Made by a program: the position numbers and the translations under genes. Under the pieces are notes generated by a model. It had not been told where the DNA came from. It made no database searches and saw only the letters and a program-made list of their open reading frames with translations. A stretch of DNA of 27,029 nt, from the NCBI GenBank assembly GCA_044425555.1, contig JAWXVF010000021.1, positions 1 to 27,029 of the forward strand, read 5' to 3'. Within the stretch, counting starts at the first letter, position 1. Every line of letters starts with the position of its first letter. The DNA is from JAWXVE01 sp044425555 (GTDB lineage Bacteria > Bacillota > Clostridia > Lachnospirales > Lachnospiraceae). This document shows positions 1-8,890 of this stretch, one piece after another.

Positions 1-122
1 TTTAGAATTTTCAAGGTTACATTACTATTTAGAAATTAATTCTTCTAAGAACTTTCGTTCCGTTTTTCAATGTTCGTAACAAGATTCTTTCTCTTGTTCT
101 GTTGTCCGTGTTTCAGTGGCAA
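1..122 (-). other. 5' leader of a transcript leaving the window, probably rRNA operon leader
   Basis: There is no open reading frame here. Read on the minus strand, this is the stretch downstream of the strong promoter at 130-158. It ends near the left edge with ACCTTGAAAATT (about 6-17), which resembles the CTTTGAAAA/CCTTGAAAA boxA-like motif that precedes 16S and 23S genes in Firmicutes. It also holds a short hairpin, ACAAGA and TCTTGT around seven bases (about 80-98). I infer an rRNA operon leader with the 16S gene just outside the window. The mature rRNA is not visible, so this remains a proposal. Confidence 0.5.
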
Positions 123-129
123 CTTGTTT

Positions 130-158
130 ATACTAACATACACTTTTTTAACTGTCAA
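130..158 (-). promoter_or_regulatory. Strong sigma-A promoter, rRNA-type
   Basis: On the minus strand there is a perfect -35 box TTGACA (153-158), a 17-base spacer and a -10 box TAGTAT (130-135). Just upstream (162-198) are four runs of seven to nine A on the minus strand, centred near 165, 174, 184 and 195. They are about one helical turn apart, as expected of an UP element or curved DNA at a very active promoter. Transcription would start near 122-124 and leave through the left edge. Confidence 0.75.
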
Positions 159-185
159 CACTTTTTTTGTTTTTTTTTCATTTTT

Positions 186-1391
186 TTACAATTTTTTTCT
201 TTCACGCTCGTAATTCATAATGATTTCTAGTACTTGCTTTGCAGAATCCGGGTATTTAAAAGCAACATTTTTGATTTCTTCATGCATCTTCTCTGCAATT
301 TCTTGATTGAATTGTATCTGTTCACGTAAGTTTTGACGTTGTGTATTATAATAATGTCGTATTTCTACCATTTCTCTAGGATCTGCTAATGCAGGAATTT
401 GTGATAACCATATTTCTTTATCTTGTATAGGATAAACGTCTATTTTCTTAGCAAATTCTCTATTTTCAAAACTCAAATCTGCCTTTGTTCGTTCAAAGCG
501 TTCTCTTTCTATTAATTCTGCCTGATATCGTTTCCATAATGCGTCCATAATCTTTGAAGACTCACATTGATATCTAACTCTTAAAAATTCTAATAAATTC
601 GTGTTATTCACATACCTTATCTTCACCTTGTTCTGAAGACTTACAATTTTAGCATAGGAAGCACTTACCATACGCTTTTCCTTCTTGTACTCAATATGCT
701 TCACACATAGAATAGTAACAGCTATGGAAACTGCCATAATGGCAATAACGTAACCTATCGTAACATCTATATCTAAGCCAATTTGTAACAACATCAAAAA
801 AAATGCACATACAACAAATGCTATCAAACAAGTAATTGACATACCTCTTGTATTATATAACATGGCATCTAGCTCTTCTTTTCGATAAGTATACGCTACC
901 TTTTCTACACCTAATCTTTTTAAATCTTGTTTAATTAATTCTTGATATTCCTCACATTCTTTTAATTTATTATACGGCGTTGGCATTTCATCTTGCAATT
1001 TTTCCATAGCATAAAACTGCTTTTTTGTTAAAACAACCCGCCTTTCTTTTGCTACTGGTCTATTTTGTTCTTCACTTAATGCTAGAATTTTCTTAGCACT
1101 CTCTCTTAAGGAATGTTTTTCTACTTCTGGTAAACGATCTAATTCTTCAATATCGGTTAAATGTAATGTAACATCGGTATATATAAGAGTCAATTCTTCT
1201 ACTTTTGTAGCTGCTTCTTGCATATGTTGTAAACATTCCGTTACATATTCTTCCCGTTCCTGCGGAGATAATATATCCGCTCTTTCTTCTAATTGTTCAA
1301 TCAACAGCTCTAAGTCTTCGTAATCTTGTTGGGCTTGCTCTTGATCAATCTCTATTTCTTTTCTTTTAAATATTTTTTTTAGAAAACTCAC
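186..1391 (-). CDS. Membrane-anchored coiled-coil protein of unknown function
   Basis: I do not recognise the family. The 401-residue protein has a charged helical N-terminal half rich in Glu, Gln and Leu (about 15-180, likely coiled coil), two adjacent hydrophobic segments (about 184-205 and 209-230) forming a membrane hairpin, and a second charged helical part (about 232-401). Both helical parts would face the cytoplasm. There is no signal peptide and no enzymatic motif. The start is GTG preceded by a very strong AAGGAGG six bases away, so it is well placed. It is the last of four closely spaced genes of unknown function (14-base gap to the previous gene), so it may anchor the products of the others to the membrane; that is inference. 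The stop codon abuts the A-tract region of the promoter at 130-158 and no hairpin terminator is seen. Confidence 0.8.
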   Translation of the reverse strand: MSFLKKIFKRKEIEIDQEQAQQDYEDLELLIEQLEERADILSPQEREEYVTECLQHMQEAATKVEELTLIYTDVTLHLTDIEELDRLPEVEKHSLRESAKKILALSEEQNRPVAKERRVVLTKKQFYAMEKLQDEMPTPYNKLKECEEYQELIKQDLKRLGVEKVAYTYRKEELDAMLYNTRGMSITCLIAFVVCAFFLMLLQIGLDIDVTIGYVIAIMAVSIAVTILCVKHIEYKKEKRMVSASYAKIVSLQNKVKIRYVNNTNLLEFLRVRYQCESSKIMDALWKRYQAELIERERFERTKADLSFENREFAKKIDVYPIQDKEIWLSQIPALADPREMVEIRHYYNTQRQNLREQIQFNQEIAEKMHEEIKNVAFKYPDSAKQVLEIIMNYERERKKL

Positions 1392-1405
1392 TATAACCCT
1401 CCTTT

Positions 1406-2293
1406 CTAACCTTCATTTCTTTTGTATTCTTCTTGTAACCTCATTAGTTCTTCTTGTAATACTTCTATAAAGTCTTCATAAGCTTTCGTTCCCCGATAAG
1501 CTTTGTGCTTACACCATTGTATCAGTTCTAGATCTTTCTCATACTCTACTACAGCCTTACTCATAATCTGCTCAAATTCCATTGACCATTCATACTTATC
1601 TTGTTGTGTAGCAATAAAATCTACGTACTCTGATTCCTTTAATTGCATTCTCATAGCAGATAAATAAGCTAAATAATGTATCTTTTGATTCGTTAATTGA
1701 TAAGCATCTAAGAAACAAATCGTTGCTTTCTCAAATTCAAATAGTTGTGCATATGCTACTCCTAAATTGTGTATTACTTGTGATTTTAATAATACATTCT
1801 GTTCTTCTATTTGATACATAATCGTTCTGTAAATCCCTATTGCCTTTCGCTTTCGCCCTTTTTCTAAGAAGTAATCTGCTCGCCCTTTTTCTGTTGCAAT
1901 CGTATCCACACCTAATTGGCCATGTATTACACGTAGCAATTCTGCGATTTCATTTGGCGAAATATAATGCATCTTCTCTAGGATAATGCGAACAAATTGT
2001 TCCACAGCATCCTTTTTATTCATATACTTATGTAATTCTTTTGCCATATCTAATAGAGTGCATTCCTGTGCAATCCATTCCACTAAACGTAAATCTGCAA
2101 AGGTCTTATCAATTAAGCAGGCATTTTCAGTAATGTAATAACAGATTTCTTCAATTGACCAAAAAGCAACCTCTGACCCCTCATAGTAATAGGGTACTGT
2201 TGCATAGGTTCCTGCACACACTGTCAAATTGCATGGCTCTAATTCATTATTTTTACTCTTATTATTTATCTTGTTTAAGCTTTTTATCATCAT
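1406..2293 (-). CDS. Helical-repeat (TPR-like) protein of unknown function
   Basis: This is a 295-residue soluble protein with no signal peptide or membrane segment. The middle (about 135-215) reads as a TPR-like pair of helices: a segment with FLEKGRKRKAIGIYRTIM is followed by VIHNLGVAYAQLFEFEKA and then a helix beginning CFLDAYQL, the small-aromatic-Ala spacing of a tetratricopeptide unit. The N-terminal part (about 35-130) contains SIEEICYYI and appears mainly helical. TPR-like proteins usually hold other proteins together, and the neighbours fit a scaffold role. Two ATG codons stand in tandem at the start; the second (2290) is better spaced from AGGA. The gap to the upstream gene is only five bases, and its Shine-Dalgarno lies at that gene's stop codon, which suggests coupled translation. 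Function is not known to me. Confidence 0.8.
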   Translation of the reverse strand: MMIKSLNKINNKSKNNELEPCNLTVCAGTYATVPYYYEGSEVAFWSIEEICYYITENACLIDKTFADLRLVEWIAQECTLLDMAKELHKYMNKKDAVEQFVRIILEKMHYISPNEIAELLRVIHGQLGVDTIATEKGRADYFLEKGRKRKAIGIYRTIMYQIEEQNVLLKSQVIHNLGVAYAQLFEFEKATICFLDAYQLTNQKIHYLAYLSAMRMQLKESEYVDFIATQQDKYEWSMEFEQIMSKAVVEYEKDLELIQWCKHKAYRGTKAYEDFIEVLQEELMRLQEEYKRNEG

Positions 2294-2298
2294 GAGTC

Positions 2299-3615
2299 CT
2301 ATTCCAATTCAATTTCTTCATTCCAAGCTAATTTAGACGAAGGATACAAATTGCCAAATCCCAAATCTTCCACTTGTATTTCTACTAAACTTTCCGTAAT
2401 CATTCGCATTCTCACCTTAATACGCGTGGTTCTTGGTGGTCTAGCTGGCATTCCAGCCAATTTCATAGATACAATACGTTTTTCTTTCAGTTGGTACATT
2501 TCTATAAAAAAGCGTAATTCTAAATCTTGATGCATAATAAAATCTATATTACAGCTAGCTTCATACCAAATACTACCTGCCTCTAACATTTTTTTTATAA
2601 TAACATTTCCATTTTCCATAGTCTGGATAGAAATGTCAGATTTTAATTTATCGTTTCCAAGAAAAATATATTGTTCTTCTACACGATTTCCTTTAATCAT
2701 ATTCTTAGCAAAATAACAATTCCCTTTACTTACAAGGTTGTTCCCTATAAATACCTTTCGATAACGATCACTACTTCCTATTTCTTTCCCTTGCGTTATT
2801 CTATAAGGTTCTTTTAAATAAGCAAGTGTATCTTCACACCATTGACTAATAAAAAAATCTCCAAACAAAAAGAGTGCTGATATTTCATGCTCTTCTAACA
2901 GTTTTTTTAGTAATATCAATAATTCTTGGTCTAATTTCTTACTATCATATTGTAAACCACTTTTACCGATCCCTTCGTCGCTCGTTTCCAAAAAAGTATA
3001 TTCTGTTTTCTCAACAAAAGCAACTACGGGTGTGATGTTTTGATCCATTTCTAGACGAAATATCTTAAGGTGTTTTTCTGTTCCATCTACTAATAATACT
3101 TGATTCATACAAACTGTAGGATCTTTGATAATGTAATGAAAAAAGGCCTCCTCTTTTCCTTGGTACATAATGATATGTTTTCGAATCGGTAATTTTACAA
3201 CAATCTCGTCTAATAATCGAATCATTTGCTCATTTAATTCTTCTACTGTAATAACAAATAATTGGATTTGTTCATAGGAAGCTTCCATTTTAATTAATTC
3301 CATACTTTTTTGTATAAATACAACTAATAAATCCTTCGCTTGATATGCATTGCCGTCTACCTGAATAACGCTACCTAATAAAGCTTGTTCCAACAAATGG
3401 CTTACCGTAATAACATCTGTATTACCAGCCATTCTCTTTGCTTCTCCCCCAAAGAACCATTGATTCATACCAATTCTTTTACACAATTGCGTAGGAATGC
3501 TCCCTCGCTCACGAGGCAAGGTAACGGTTTCTTCTTCTGTTAAATAAGAATAGCTAATTTGTGATGTATAATTTCCTAGATGATACCCCACTACAATCTT
3601 CGATTGTATTCTCAT
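2299..3615 (-). CDS. Hsp70-like protein with degenerate ATPase motifs (DUF5716-type)
   Basis: The 438-residue protein looks like a shortened Hsp70/DnaK. The N-terminus reads VGYHLGNYTSQISY where DnaK has IGIDLGTTNSCVA, followed by IPTQLCKR and GGEAKRMAG at the places of DnaK's TPS and GQPAKRQA. A phosphate-2-like LLVDGTEKHLKIF (about 173-185) and an adenosine-like ALFLFGDFF follow. The C-terminal 60 residues, with LAGMPARPPRTTRIKVRM and VEDLGFG, resemble the substrate-binding beta domain (DnaK GINPAPRGMPQIEVTF, then SAKD). The metal-binding Asp of the first motif is replaced (HLG for DLG), and the helical lid is absent. I believe this is the family called DUF5716, from memory. Actin-like fold and lost ATPase activity are inferences. 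It lies between the 1187-residue solenoid gene and the TPR-like gene. Confidence 0.75.
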   Translation of the reverse strand: MRIQSKIVVGYHLGNYTSQISYSYLTEEETVTLPRERGSIPTQLCKRIGMNQWFFGGEAKRMAGNTDVITVSHLLEQALLGSVIQVDGNAYQAKDLLVVFIQKSMELIKMEASYEQIQLFVITVEELNEQMIRLLDEIVVKLPIRKHIIMYQGKEEAFFHYIIKDPTVCMNQVLLVDGTEKHLKIFRLEMDQNITPVVAFVEKTEYTFLETSDEGIGKSGLQYDSKKLDQELLILLKKLLEEHEISALFLFGDFFISQWCEDTLAYLKEPYRITQGKEIGSSDRYRKVFIGNNLVSKGNCYFAKNMIKGNRVEEQYIFLGNDKLKSDISIQTMENGNVIIKKMLEAGSIWYEASCNIDFIMHQDLELRFFIEMYQLKEKRIVSMKLAGMPARPPRTTRIKVRMRMITESLVEIQVEDLGFGNLYPSSKLAWNEEIELE

Positions 3616-3638
3616 ATTATGTTATCTTCTCCTAATCC

Positions 3639-6600
3639 TTATAAAATATCAAATAATTTTTTTGACAAATACCCTCTTTTTAAGTAATCATCCACTTCTT
3701 TTTCAAATAGCTCTGTTTCTTTCTTAGAAAAGTGCAATTGCATTTTATTAAGCATATGGTAGCGACTTCTTACGTCCCCAATCACTTCCACTTCTTGAGG
3801 ATTAGAAATGGTCACTGTATCACGCTTTGTAATTACCTCTACACCATATTGTTCTTCTACAATATAATATTGAATACCTTCTCCTAAAAATAGTAGAAAA
3901 TTCTGTACGTAAAATTGTCCAAACATAGGATTTAGTTCAATTTTTTTGTATGGTTTATTCGTATCCACCTCTTCTATCTCATTATAATAGATAGACACCT
4001 TATTCGAAATAGTAGACTGATAAACCACCATAGTATCATCCGAAAAATTAGAAATCGGCTCATACAAATGTGCAAATCCCTTAAAAAATGGAAAATAAAT
4101 TTTTTCTTCAATTAAAGGTTTTACCAATTCTACAACTAATTGTTGCTCTACTTCTTTTAGCATATCTATTTTGGTGGCAAAATATTTAATAATACCTAAT
4201 GGAATGATTCTGCCGTTTCTTGTTAGGCGATAGTATCGTAACCAATCTTCTACAACTGTGGTAATAACAGCTTTCTCATCCCCTAAATATAATAGGGCTT
4301 CATACTTTAAATACGCAACTTCAAAAGCTTGTTCTGCTCCTGATTTCAAGTAATCATTATAAATAATATCATGATCTTCTTCATTCCATTTACAGAATAA
4401 TATTCTTAAAATAATTCTTTTTGCAAGCTTTGTAACATCAATTCCATGTTGCATACAAGTAAAATATAATTGTTTCATGGTATGAAAATCACCTGCGTAA
4501 TATTGTACTAAATACCCTAGTAATGTTCTATCATATTCTTGGTTTCTATACGCATAAAATGCAACTTCTAAAATTACTGCATCATATTCTATTTCCTTCG
4601 CACCTAAGATTCTCTTACAAAGTCTAACTAACAACTTCACTTCATGTGCTTCACAACCATAATCTTGTAAGATTCCATATGCCTGATCATAAAATCCCCG
4701 CTTAATCATGTATTGTAAAAATACTTTTCTCTCTGCATAATCCGTCTGTTCTCTCTTTAACTGACCAATCATTTGATCTAGCTCTTCAATCATATCATGC
4801 TCATAATAAAATGTAGCAAGATATTTTCTTACTATTCCCTTCCATTTCATGGAAATTTGTTCACTTCCAATTAAACGTGCAATACTTAGTACATTTTTAA
4901 TCGTAATCTTGCTACAATCTGTTACTTCATTGGCTAGATACCAATCTAAGTATGGACTAACCACTGCATACGTAAGAATCATCTGATACCATTCTTTGGG
5001 ATTTAATAAACGATCCCTTTTCATTGTGTGAGTTGCAATGGTACGGTTCTGATATTGATCTTCTAACATGATCTTAGCATTCAAATGATATATAGTAATA
5101 AGTGCTTGTCCCCTTATTACAGGATATATAGATTCCTCTAGAATATTTTCATGTACCACAATTACATTCTTAATATTAGAATCTAATACCACTATTTCTT
5201 CTTGAAAAATAATCTTTACTAAAGATTCAGCTAATTGTGTTGTTAACATTTCTGTGGTCACTACCAACTCATAGAGCATAGCTAACTTATCACTAATTCG
5301 TCCTAATTGAATCTGCTCTACTACAAACTCTTTCATTTGCACTTCGTATACATCCATAATTTCTAATAATTCTTCTTGATGTTCTAACACATATAAATAC
5401 AATAAAGTCTTTTGTTCATAAGGCAAATGATTACTATAGGCAAAGTATAAGAGCGCAGGTTTTGCAATTTGATCCCAATTATCTATGGGCATAGATGACA
5501 TATAATGTTCATAGATATTGGTAACTCTTACTTGTTGTTCTACTGCAAGCATATACCATTTGTAATGCTCTTCCCCAACTAAATTTTCTCGAATTAAAAT
5601 CCTACAAATGGTATGTAATACTTCTACGTTATATTCTTTATCGTAACAATAAATTAAAATAGCGATTGTTATTTTAGAATACTCCATAATTTCAATTGCT
5701 AATTCTTGCACTCGATCAAATAGCCTTTGTTCTATCCATTTATATTTCATGCCAAAATAAATAGTTTCTAACGCAAATTGATCTAACCTCTCTAGTAGTC
5801 CTGGATTGTTATTGTAGATTTGCAGAATTTCTAGATACAATAATGGACTATTACATCCCTCATATCCATGCCTTTTTAAAAACTCTAGCTTCCCAGCCAA
5901 ATCTCTTTGGTATTCTTCTTTCATGTAACATAAAATCCATGCTACCCAAAAAGTTGAATGTTGCTCATATAAAATAGAAATCTTAGCCGTAGCTGATAAA
6001 ATATATTCTTCATCACTTTCTGTAAGAGTAGATAAATACATATAATAACTGTAAAATTCTTCAGAAATTTGACCAGATCCTATTCGATCTTTTAACGCAT
6101 TTAGTAACCACGTCGCTTCATTTTTTCGTCCATTCACCACTAATAATTGTACTTGACATAGCTGTGTTAATAAGTCTTGTGGTTTCTCATCTAATAATTC
6201 CTCAATAATTTCTATTGAGGAATCAAACCATTCTTTTCGTTCGATTTTTCGCATCCGATATGCAATGTATAACTTCATGATTGCCACGATTTGAGATTTT
6301 ACACTTTTCGAATATTCTGCAATTACTTGATCTAGGGGAACTTGCACTGATACAGGAATTTCAATGGTATGGTAATCTGTTTCAAGAGAAATAATACCTT
6401 GATTCAATCCTTTCTTCAATTTCGCCAGATTAAACGTATATTGCAAGCTACACTCATTCGAAATAAAATGTTCCTCTGTTAAATAGTTCTGTGCAACCAT
6501 AATAAAATTATCACTAGCAGAGACATGAACATGAACCTCACCATATCCTTCTTTTAGTATGGTTACTACTTGTCTCATTGCAGCATTTTGAAGGGTTAAA

Positions 6601-7202
6601 ATAGCTGGCTTTTCTACAACAAAGTACAGCATCTCATCTTTAGCTTTCAAGTAAATGAGAAATTCATCTACATTCCCTGCATGACCATAAATACTAGAAA
6701 ACAGGCCATACGCTATTTCTACCTCACTACCCAATTCTTGAAAAAATAATTCTCCCGCCTTAGAATAAAAAATAGAAACGGCTTCTTTCCAATTCTTCTT
6801 CGCAAACTCTGCAAATTGTAATAATGTTGTAATCACTGTATCATGGACCACAATTCGTTCTCTTTGCTTTTGAATCACATAGGTCAAACTATATTCACCC
6901 ATGTTGGTTAATACTAATATCTCCCCTGTAGTCACTATATTAGAATGAAAAAAATCCACTTCTACTGTATAACGAAATCTCACCTTGGATTCATAAGAAG
7001 CTTCTACTTCTAATTTCACCCAGTCATGGGTGGTTTGCACTAAAATTTCCTCTGGTACTACGGTATCACTAATGAATTCAAAAGTTCCACTACATACATC
7101 TCCTGCTACCACTTCTATGGTAAGAGTCATACAAGAAAAAGAGAAGTTTCCCTTATAATATCGAAAGTCTTCTTTAATATATTGATCAATTATATGTTCC
7201 AC
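3639..7202 (-). CDS. 1187-residue helical solenoid protein (DUF5717-type)
   Basis: This is a very large protein without signal peptide or membrane segments, so probably cytoplasmic. The first 125 residues are beta-rich (LTIEVVAGDVCSGTFEF, later GEILVLTNMGEYSLTYVI), like an immunoglobulin-type domain. A second beta-rich stretch lies at about 205-290. Residues about 295-1030 are almost all amphipathic helix pairs, reading as a long TPR-like solenoid. The last 150 residues (YFPFFKGF to the end) are again beta-rich and close with a charged helix. I believe this is the DUF5717 family, known to me mainly from Lachnospiraceae; no function is established that I know of. The start is GTG with TGGTGA four bases upstream. 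It is the first gene of the four-gene cluster and lies 35 bases after ilvE, so it may share the thyA-folA-ilvE transcript. Confidence 0.8.
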   Translation of the reverse strand: MEHIIDQYIKEDFRYYKGNFSFSCMTLTIEVVAGDVCSGTFEFISDTVVPEEILVQTTHDWVKLEVEASYESKVRFRYTVEVDFFHSNIVTTGEILVLTNMGEYSLTYVIQKQRERIVVHDTVITTLLQFAEFAKKNWKEAVSIFYSKAGELFFQELGSEVEIAYGLFSSIYGHAGNVDEFLIYLKAKDEMLYFVVEKPAILTLQNAAMRQVVTILKEGYGEVHVHVSASDNFIMVAQNYLTEEHFISNECSLQYTFNLAKLKKGLNQGIISLETDYHTIEIPVSVQVPLDQVIAEYSKSVKSQIVAIMKLYIAYRMRKIERKEWFDSSIEIIEELLDEKPQDLLTQLCQVQLLVVNGRKNEATWLLNALKDRIGSGQISEEFYSYYMYLSTLTESDEEYILSATAKISILYEQHSTFWVAWILCYMKEEYQRDLAGKLEFLKRHGYEGCNSPLLYLEILQIYNNNPGLLERLDQFALETIYFGMKYKWIEQRLFDRVQELAIEIMEYSKITIAILIYCYDKEYNVEVLHTICRILIRENLVGEEHYKWYMLAVEQQVRVTNIYEHYMSSMPIDNWDQIAKPALLYFAYSNHLPYEQKTLLYLYVLEHQEELLEIMDVYEVQMKEFVVEQIQLGRISDKLAMLYELVVTTEMLTTQLAESLVKIIFQEEIVVLDSNIKNVIVVHENILEESIYPVIRGQALITIYHLNAKIMLEDQYQNRTIATHTMKRDRLLNPKEWYQMILTYAVVSPYLDWYLANEVTDCSKITIKNVLSIARLIGSEQISMKWKGIVRKYLATFYYEHDMIEELDQMIGQLKREQTDYAERKVFLQYMIKRGFYDQAYGILQDYGCEAHEVKLLVRLCKRILGAKEIEYDAVILEVAFYAYRNQEYDRTLLGYLVQYYAGDFHTMKQLYFTCMQHGIDVTKLAKRIILRILFCKWNEEDHDIIYNDYLKSGAEQAFEVAYLKYEALLYLGDEKAVITTVVEDWLRYYRLTRNGRIIPLGIIKYFATKIDMLKEVEQQLVVELVKPLIEEKIYFPFFKGFAHLYEPISNFSDDTMVVYQSTISNKVSIYYNEIEEVDTNKPYKKIELNPMFGQFYVQNFLLFLGEGIQYYIVEEQYGVEVITKRDTVTISNPQEVEVIGDVRSRYHMLNKMQLHFSKKETELFEKEVDDYLKRGYLSKKLFDIL

Positions 7203-7237
7203 GTAATCACCACACTTTATTTTTCATAAGTTTTCTA

Positions 7238-8305
7238 CTAAATTTCAACGGACCAACCTTTTGGACCTTCTATCTTTCCTAATTGAATTCCTGTAATGGT
7301 ATCATATAGACGTTGACTTAATTCTCCTATTCCTCCGTCTTGTACCATAATCTCTTCCTCTTTTTCGCGTAACCAGCCTACAGGAGAAATCACAGCTGCT
7401 GTTCCTGTACCAAATACTTCCTCTAGTGTTCCATTCTTACCAGCTTCTAACAACTCTTGTGCTGTTATCTTTCTCTCCTCTACGGTATACCCCCAAGACT
7501 CACACAATTCAATACAACTTTGTCTCGTTACACCTGCTAAAATAGAACCTGTTAAAGAAGGAGTAATTACTTTTCCATTAATTTTAAAGAAAATATTCAT
7601 AGCACCTACTTCTTCAATATATTTTTGCTCTACTCCATCTAACCAAAGTACTTGGGAATATCCTGCTGCATGAGCTTTTTCTTGTGCCTTTAAACTTGCT
7701 GCATAATTGGCACCTGCCTTTGCTTCTCCTAGTCCCCCCCTTACCGCTCTTACGTATTCTTCTTCAATCCAAATCTTCACAGGTTTTAACCCTTCTGGAT
7801 AATAAGCCCCCACTGGGGAAAGAATAATTATAAATTTATATGTATTCGATGGTCTTACACCCAAGCAAGTGTCTGTAGCTATAATAAATGGACGTATATA
7901 CAATGAGGTTCCTTCTGTCGTTGGAATCCATTCTTGATCGATGGTAACAATCGCTTTTAAAGCTTGTATAAAATCTTCTTCTGGAATCGTAGGAATACAG
8001 ATTCGCTCATTCGTCGCGTTGGCACGCTTCATGTTTCTATCAGGTCGAAATAAACGAGGTCTCCCCTCTGCTACGCTATATGCTTTCATCCCTTCAAACA
8101 TTTCTTGTCCGTAATGAAATACCATAGTAGACGGATCTAACTGCAGTGGTTGATAAGGCATAATTGTTGGATTAATCCACCCTTTTCCTGCTTCATAATC
8201 CATTACAAACATATGGTCTGTAAATATGGTTCCAAATACTAACGGATTGTCTGCTTCTGGTTTCGTCTTTTTATTCGCTGATTCTATTATTGTAATATCT
8301 AACAT
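7238..8305 (-). CDS. ilvE: Branched-chain amino acid aminotransferase
   Basis: This PLP enzyme transfers the amino group between glutamate and the keto acids of leucine, isoleucine and valine, as the last step of their synthesis or first of their breakdown. The 355-residue length and sequence fit the class IV fold, larger type (eukaryotic-like, as in Bacillus YwaA/YbgE). Lys196 in GEAKAGANYAASL is the PLP Schiff-base lysine. FHYGQEMFEGMKAY (about 63-76) and RPFIIATD (about 138-145) are family signatures, and GTGTAAVISPVG near the C-terminus contributes to the PLP phosphate pocket. The ATG immediately follows the folA stop codon, with GAGGG nine bases upstream inside folA, so translation is probably coupled. 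I see no T-box or leucine-type leader, which argues against its own amino-acid-responsive control. Confidence 0.95.
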   Translation of the reverse strand: MLDITIIESANKKTKPEADNPLVFGTIFTDHMFVMDYEAGKGWINPTIMPYQPLQLDPSTMVFHYGQEMFEGMKAYSVAEGRPRLFRPDRNMKRANATNERICIPTIPEEDFIQALKAIVTIDQEWIPTTEGTSLYIRPFIIATDTCLGVRPSNTYKFIIILSPVGAYYPEGLKPVKIWIEEEYVRAVRGGLGEAKAGANYAASLKAQEKAHAAGYSQVLWLDGVEQKYIEEVGAMNIFFKINGKVITPSLTGSILAGVTRQSCIELCESWGYTVEERKITAQELLEAGKNGTLEEVFGTGTAAVISPVGWLREKEEEIMVQDGGIGELSQRLYDTITGIQLGKIEGPKGWSVEI

Positions 8306-8803
8306 TTATTCATTCCCTCTCTTTTCATATTGTAAAAACTGATACTCTAAATCAAAATAAGTCTGCTCCTCACTGTCTCTTGTAACGACCCATTCCTCCA
8401 TATGATCTAAATTAGGAAAATAACTATCCGCAGCATATGCATGATGAATCTTTGTTATATGAGCTGTATTACAATAAGGCAACATCAACTCATATACACT
8501 TGTCCCTCCAATAATATAAATATCTTCAGTAGGGTATTGATTCAATTGTTCTAGCAATTCTTCTACGCTATGTACCACAGTTGCCCCTTTTACTTCATAT
8601 GTTTTATCTGTTGATAAAATAATATTGGTACGTTGTTCTAGTGGGCGTTTCCCTGGAAAGGTTTCTAATGTCTTTCGTCCAAGAACTACTACTTTCCCTT
8701 TTGTCTCCGAACGAAAAAATTTCATATCGTTTGGAATACTTACTAATAATTTATTCTGGTAGCCAATTGCCCAATTAGAATCTACTGCTGCAATTACATT
8801 CAT
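8306..8803 (-). CDS. folA: Dihydrofolate reductase
   Basis: DHFR reduces dihydrofolate to tetrahydrofolate with NADPH and regenerates the cofactor that ThyA oxidises. From the chosen ATG the protein is 165 residues, normal for bacterial DHFR. It begins MNVIAAVDSNWAIGYQNKL, the usual first strand and Met20-type loop. SIPNDMKFF carries the active-site acid (Asp, about residue 26), GRKTLETFPGKRPL is the NADPH-binding segment, and YIIGGTSVYELML is the conserved GG loop with its helix. The frame stays open 12 codons further to a TTG at 8839, but AAGGAG six bases before the ATG at 8801-8803 decides the start. It lies 87 bases after thyA and directly against ilvE, in the same presumed operon. Confidence 0.95.
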   Translation of the reverse strand: MNVIAAVDSNWAIGYQNKLLVSIPNDMKFFRSETKGKVVVLGRKTLETFPGKRPLEQRTNIILSTDKTYEVKGATVVHSVEELLEQLNQYPTEDIYIIGGTSVYELMLPYCNTAHITKIHHAYAADSYFPNLDHMEEWVVTRDSEEQTYFDLEYQFLQYEKRGNE

Positions 8804-8890
8804 CTCATTCTCCTTCTTATCACTAGCTATATAGGTCAATGTTAACCTTGCGACCTTGGAATTTCTTCTATACTCTATACCATGATATGC

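Noticed and set aside
8804..8839. Upstream TTG start for folA
   Set aside because: AAGGAG lies six bases before ATG 8801-8803 and the protein then matches the normal DHFR N-terminus.
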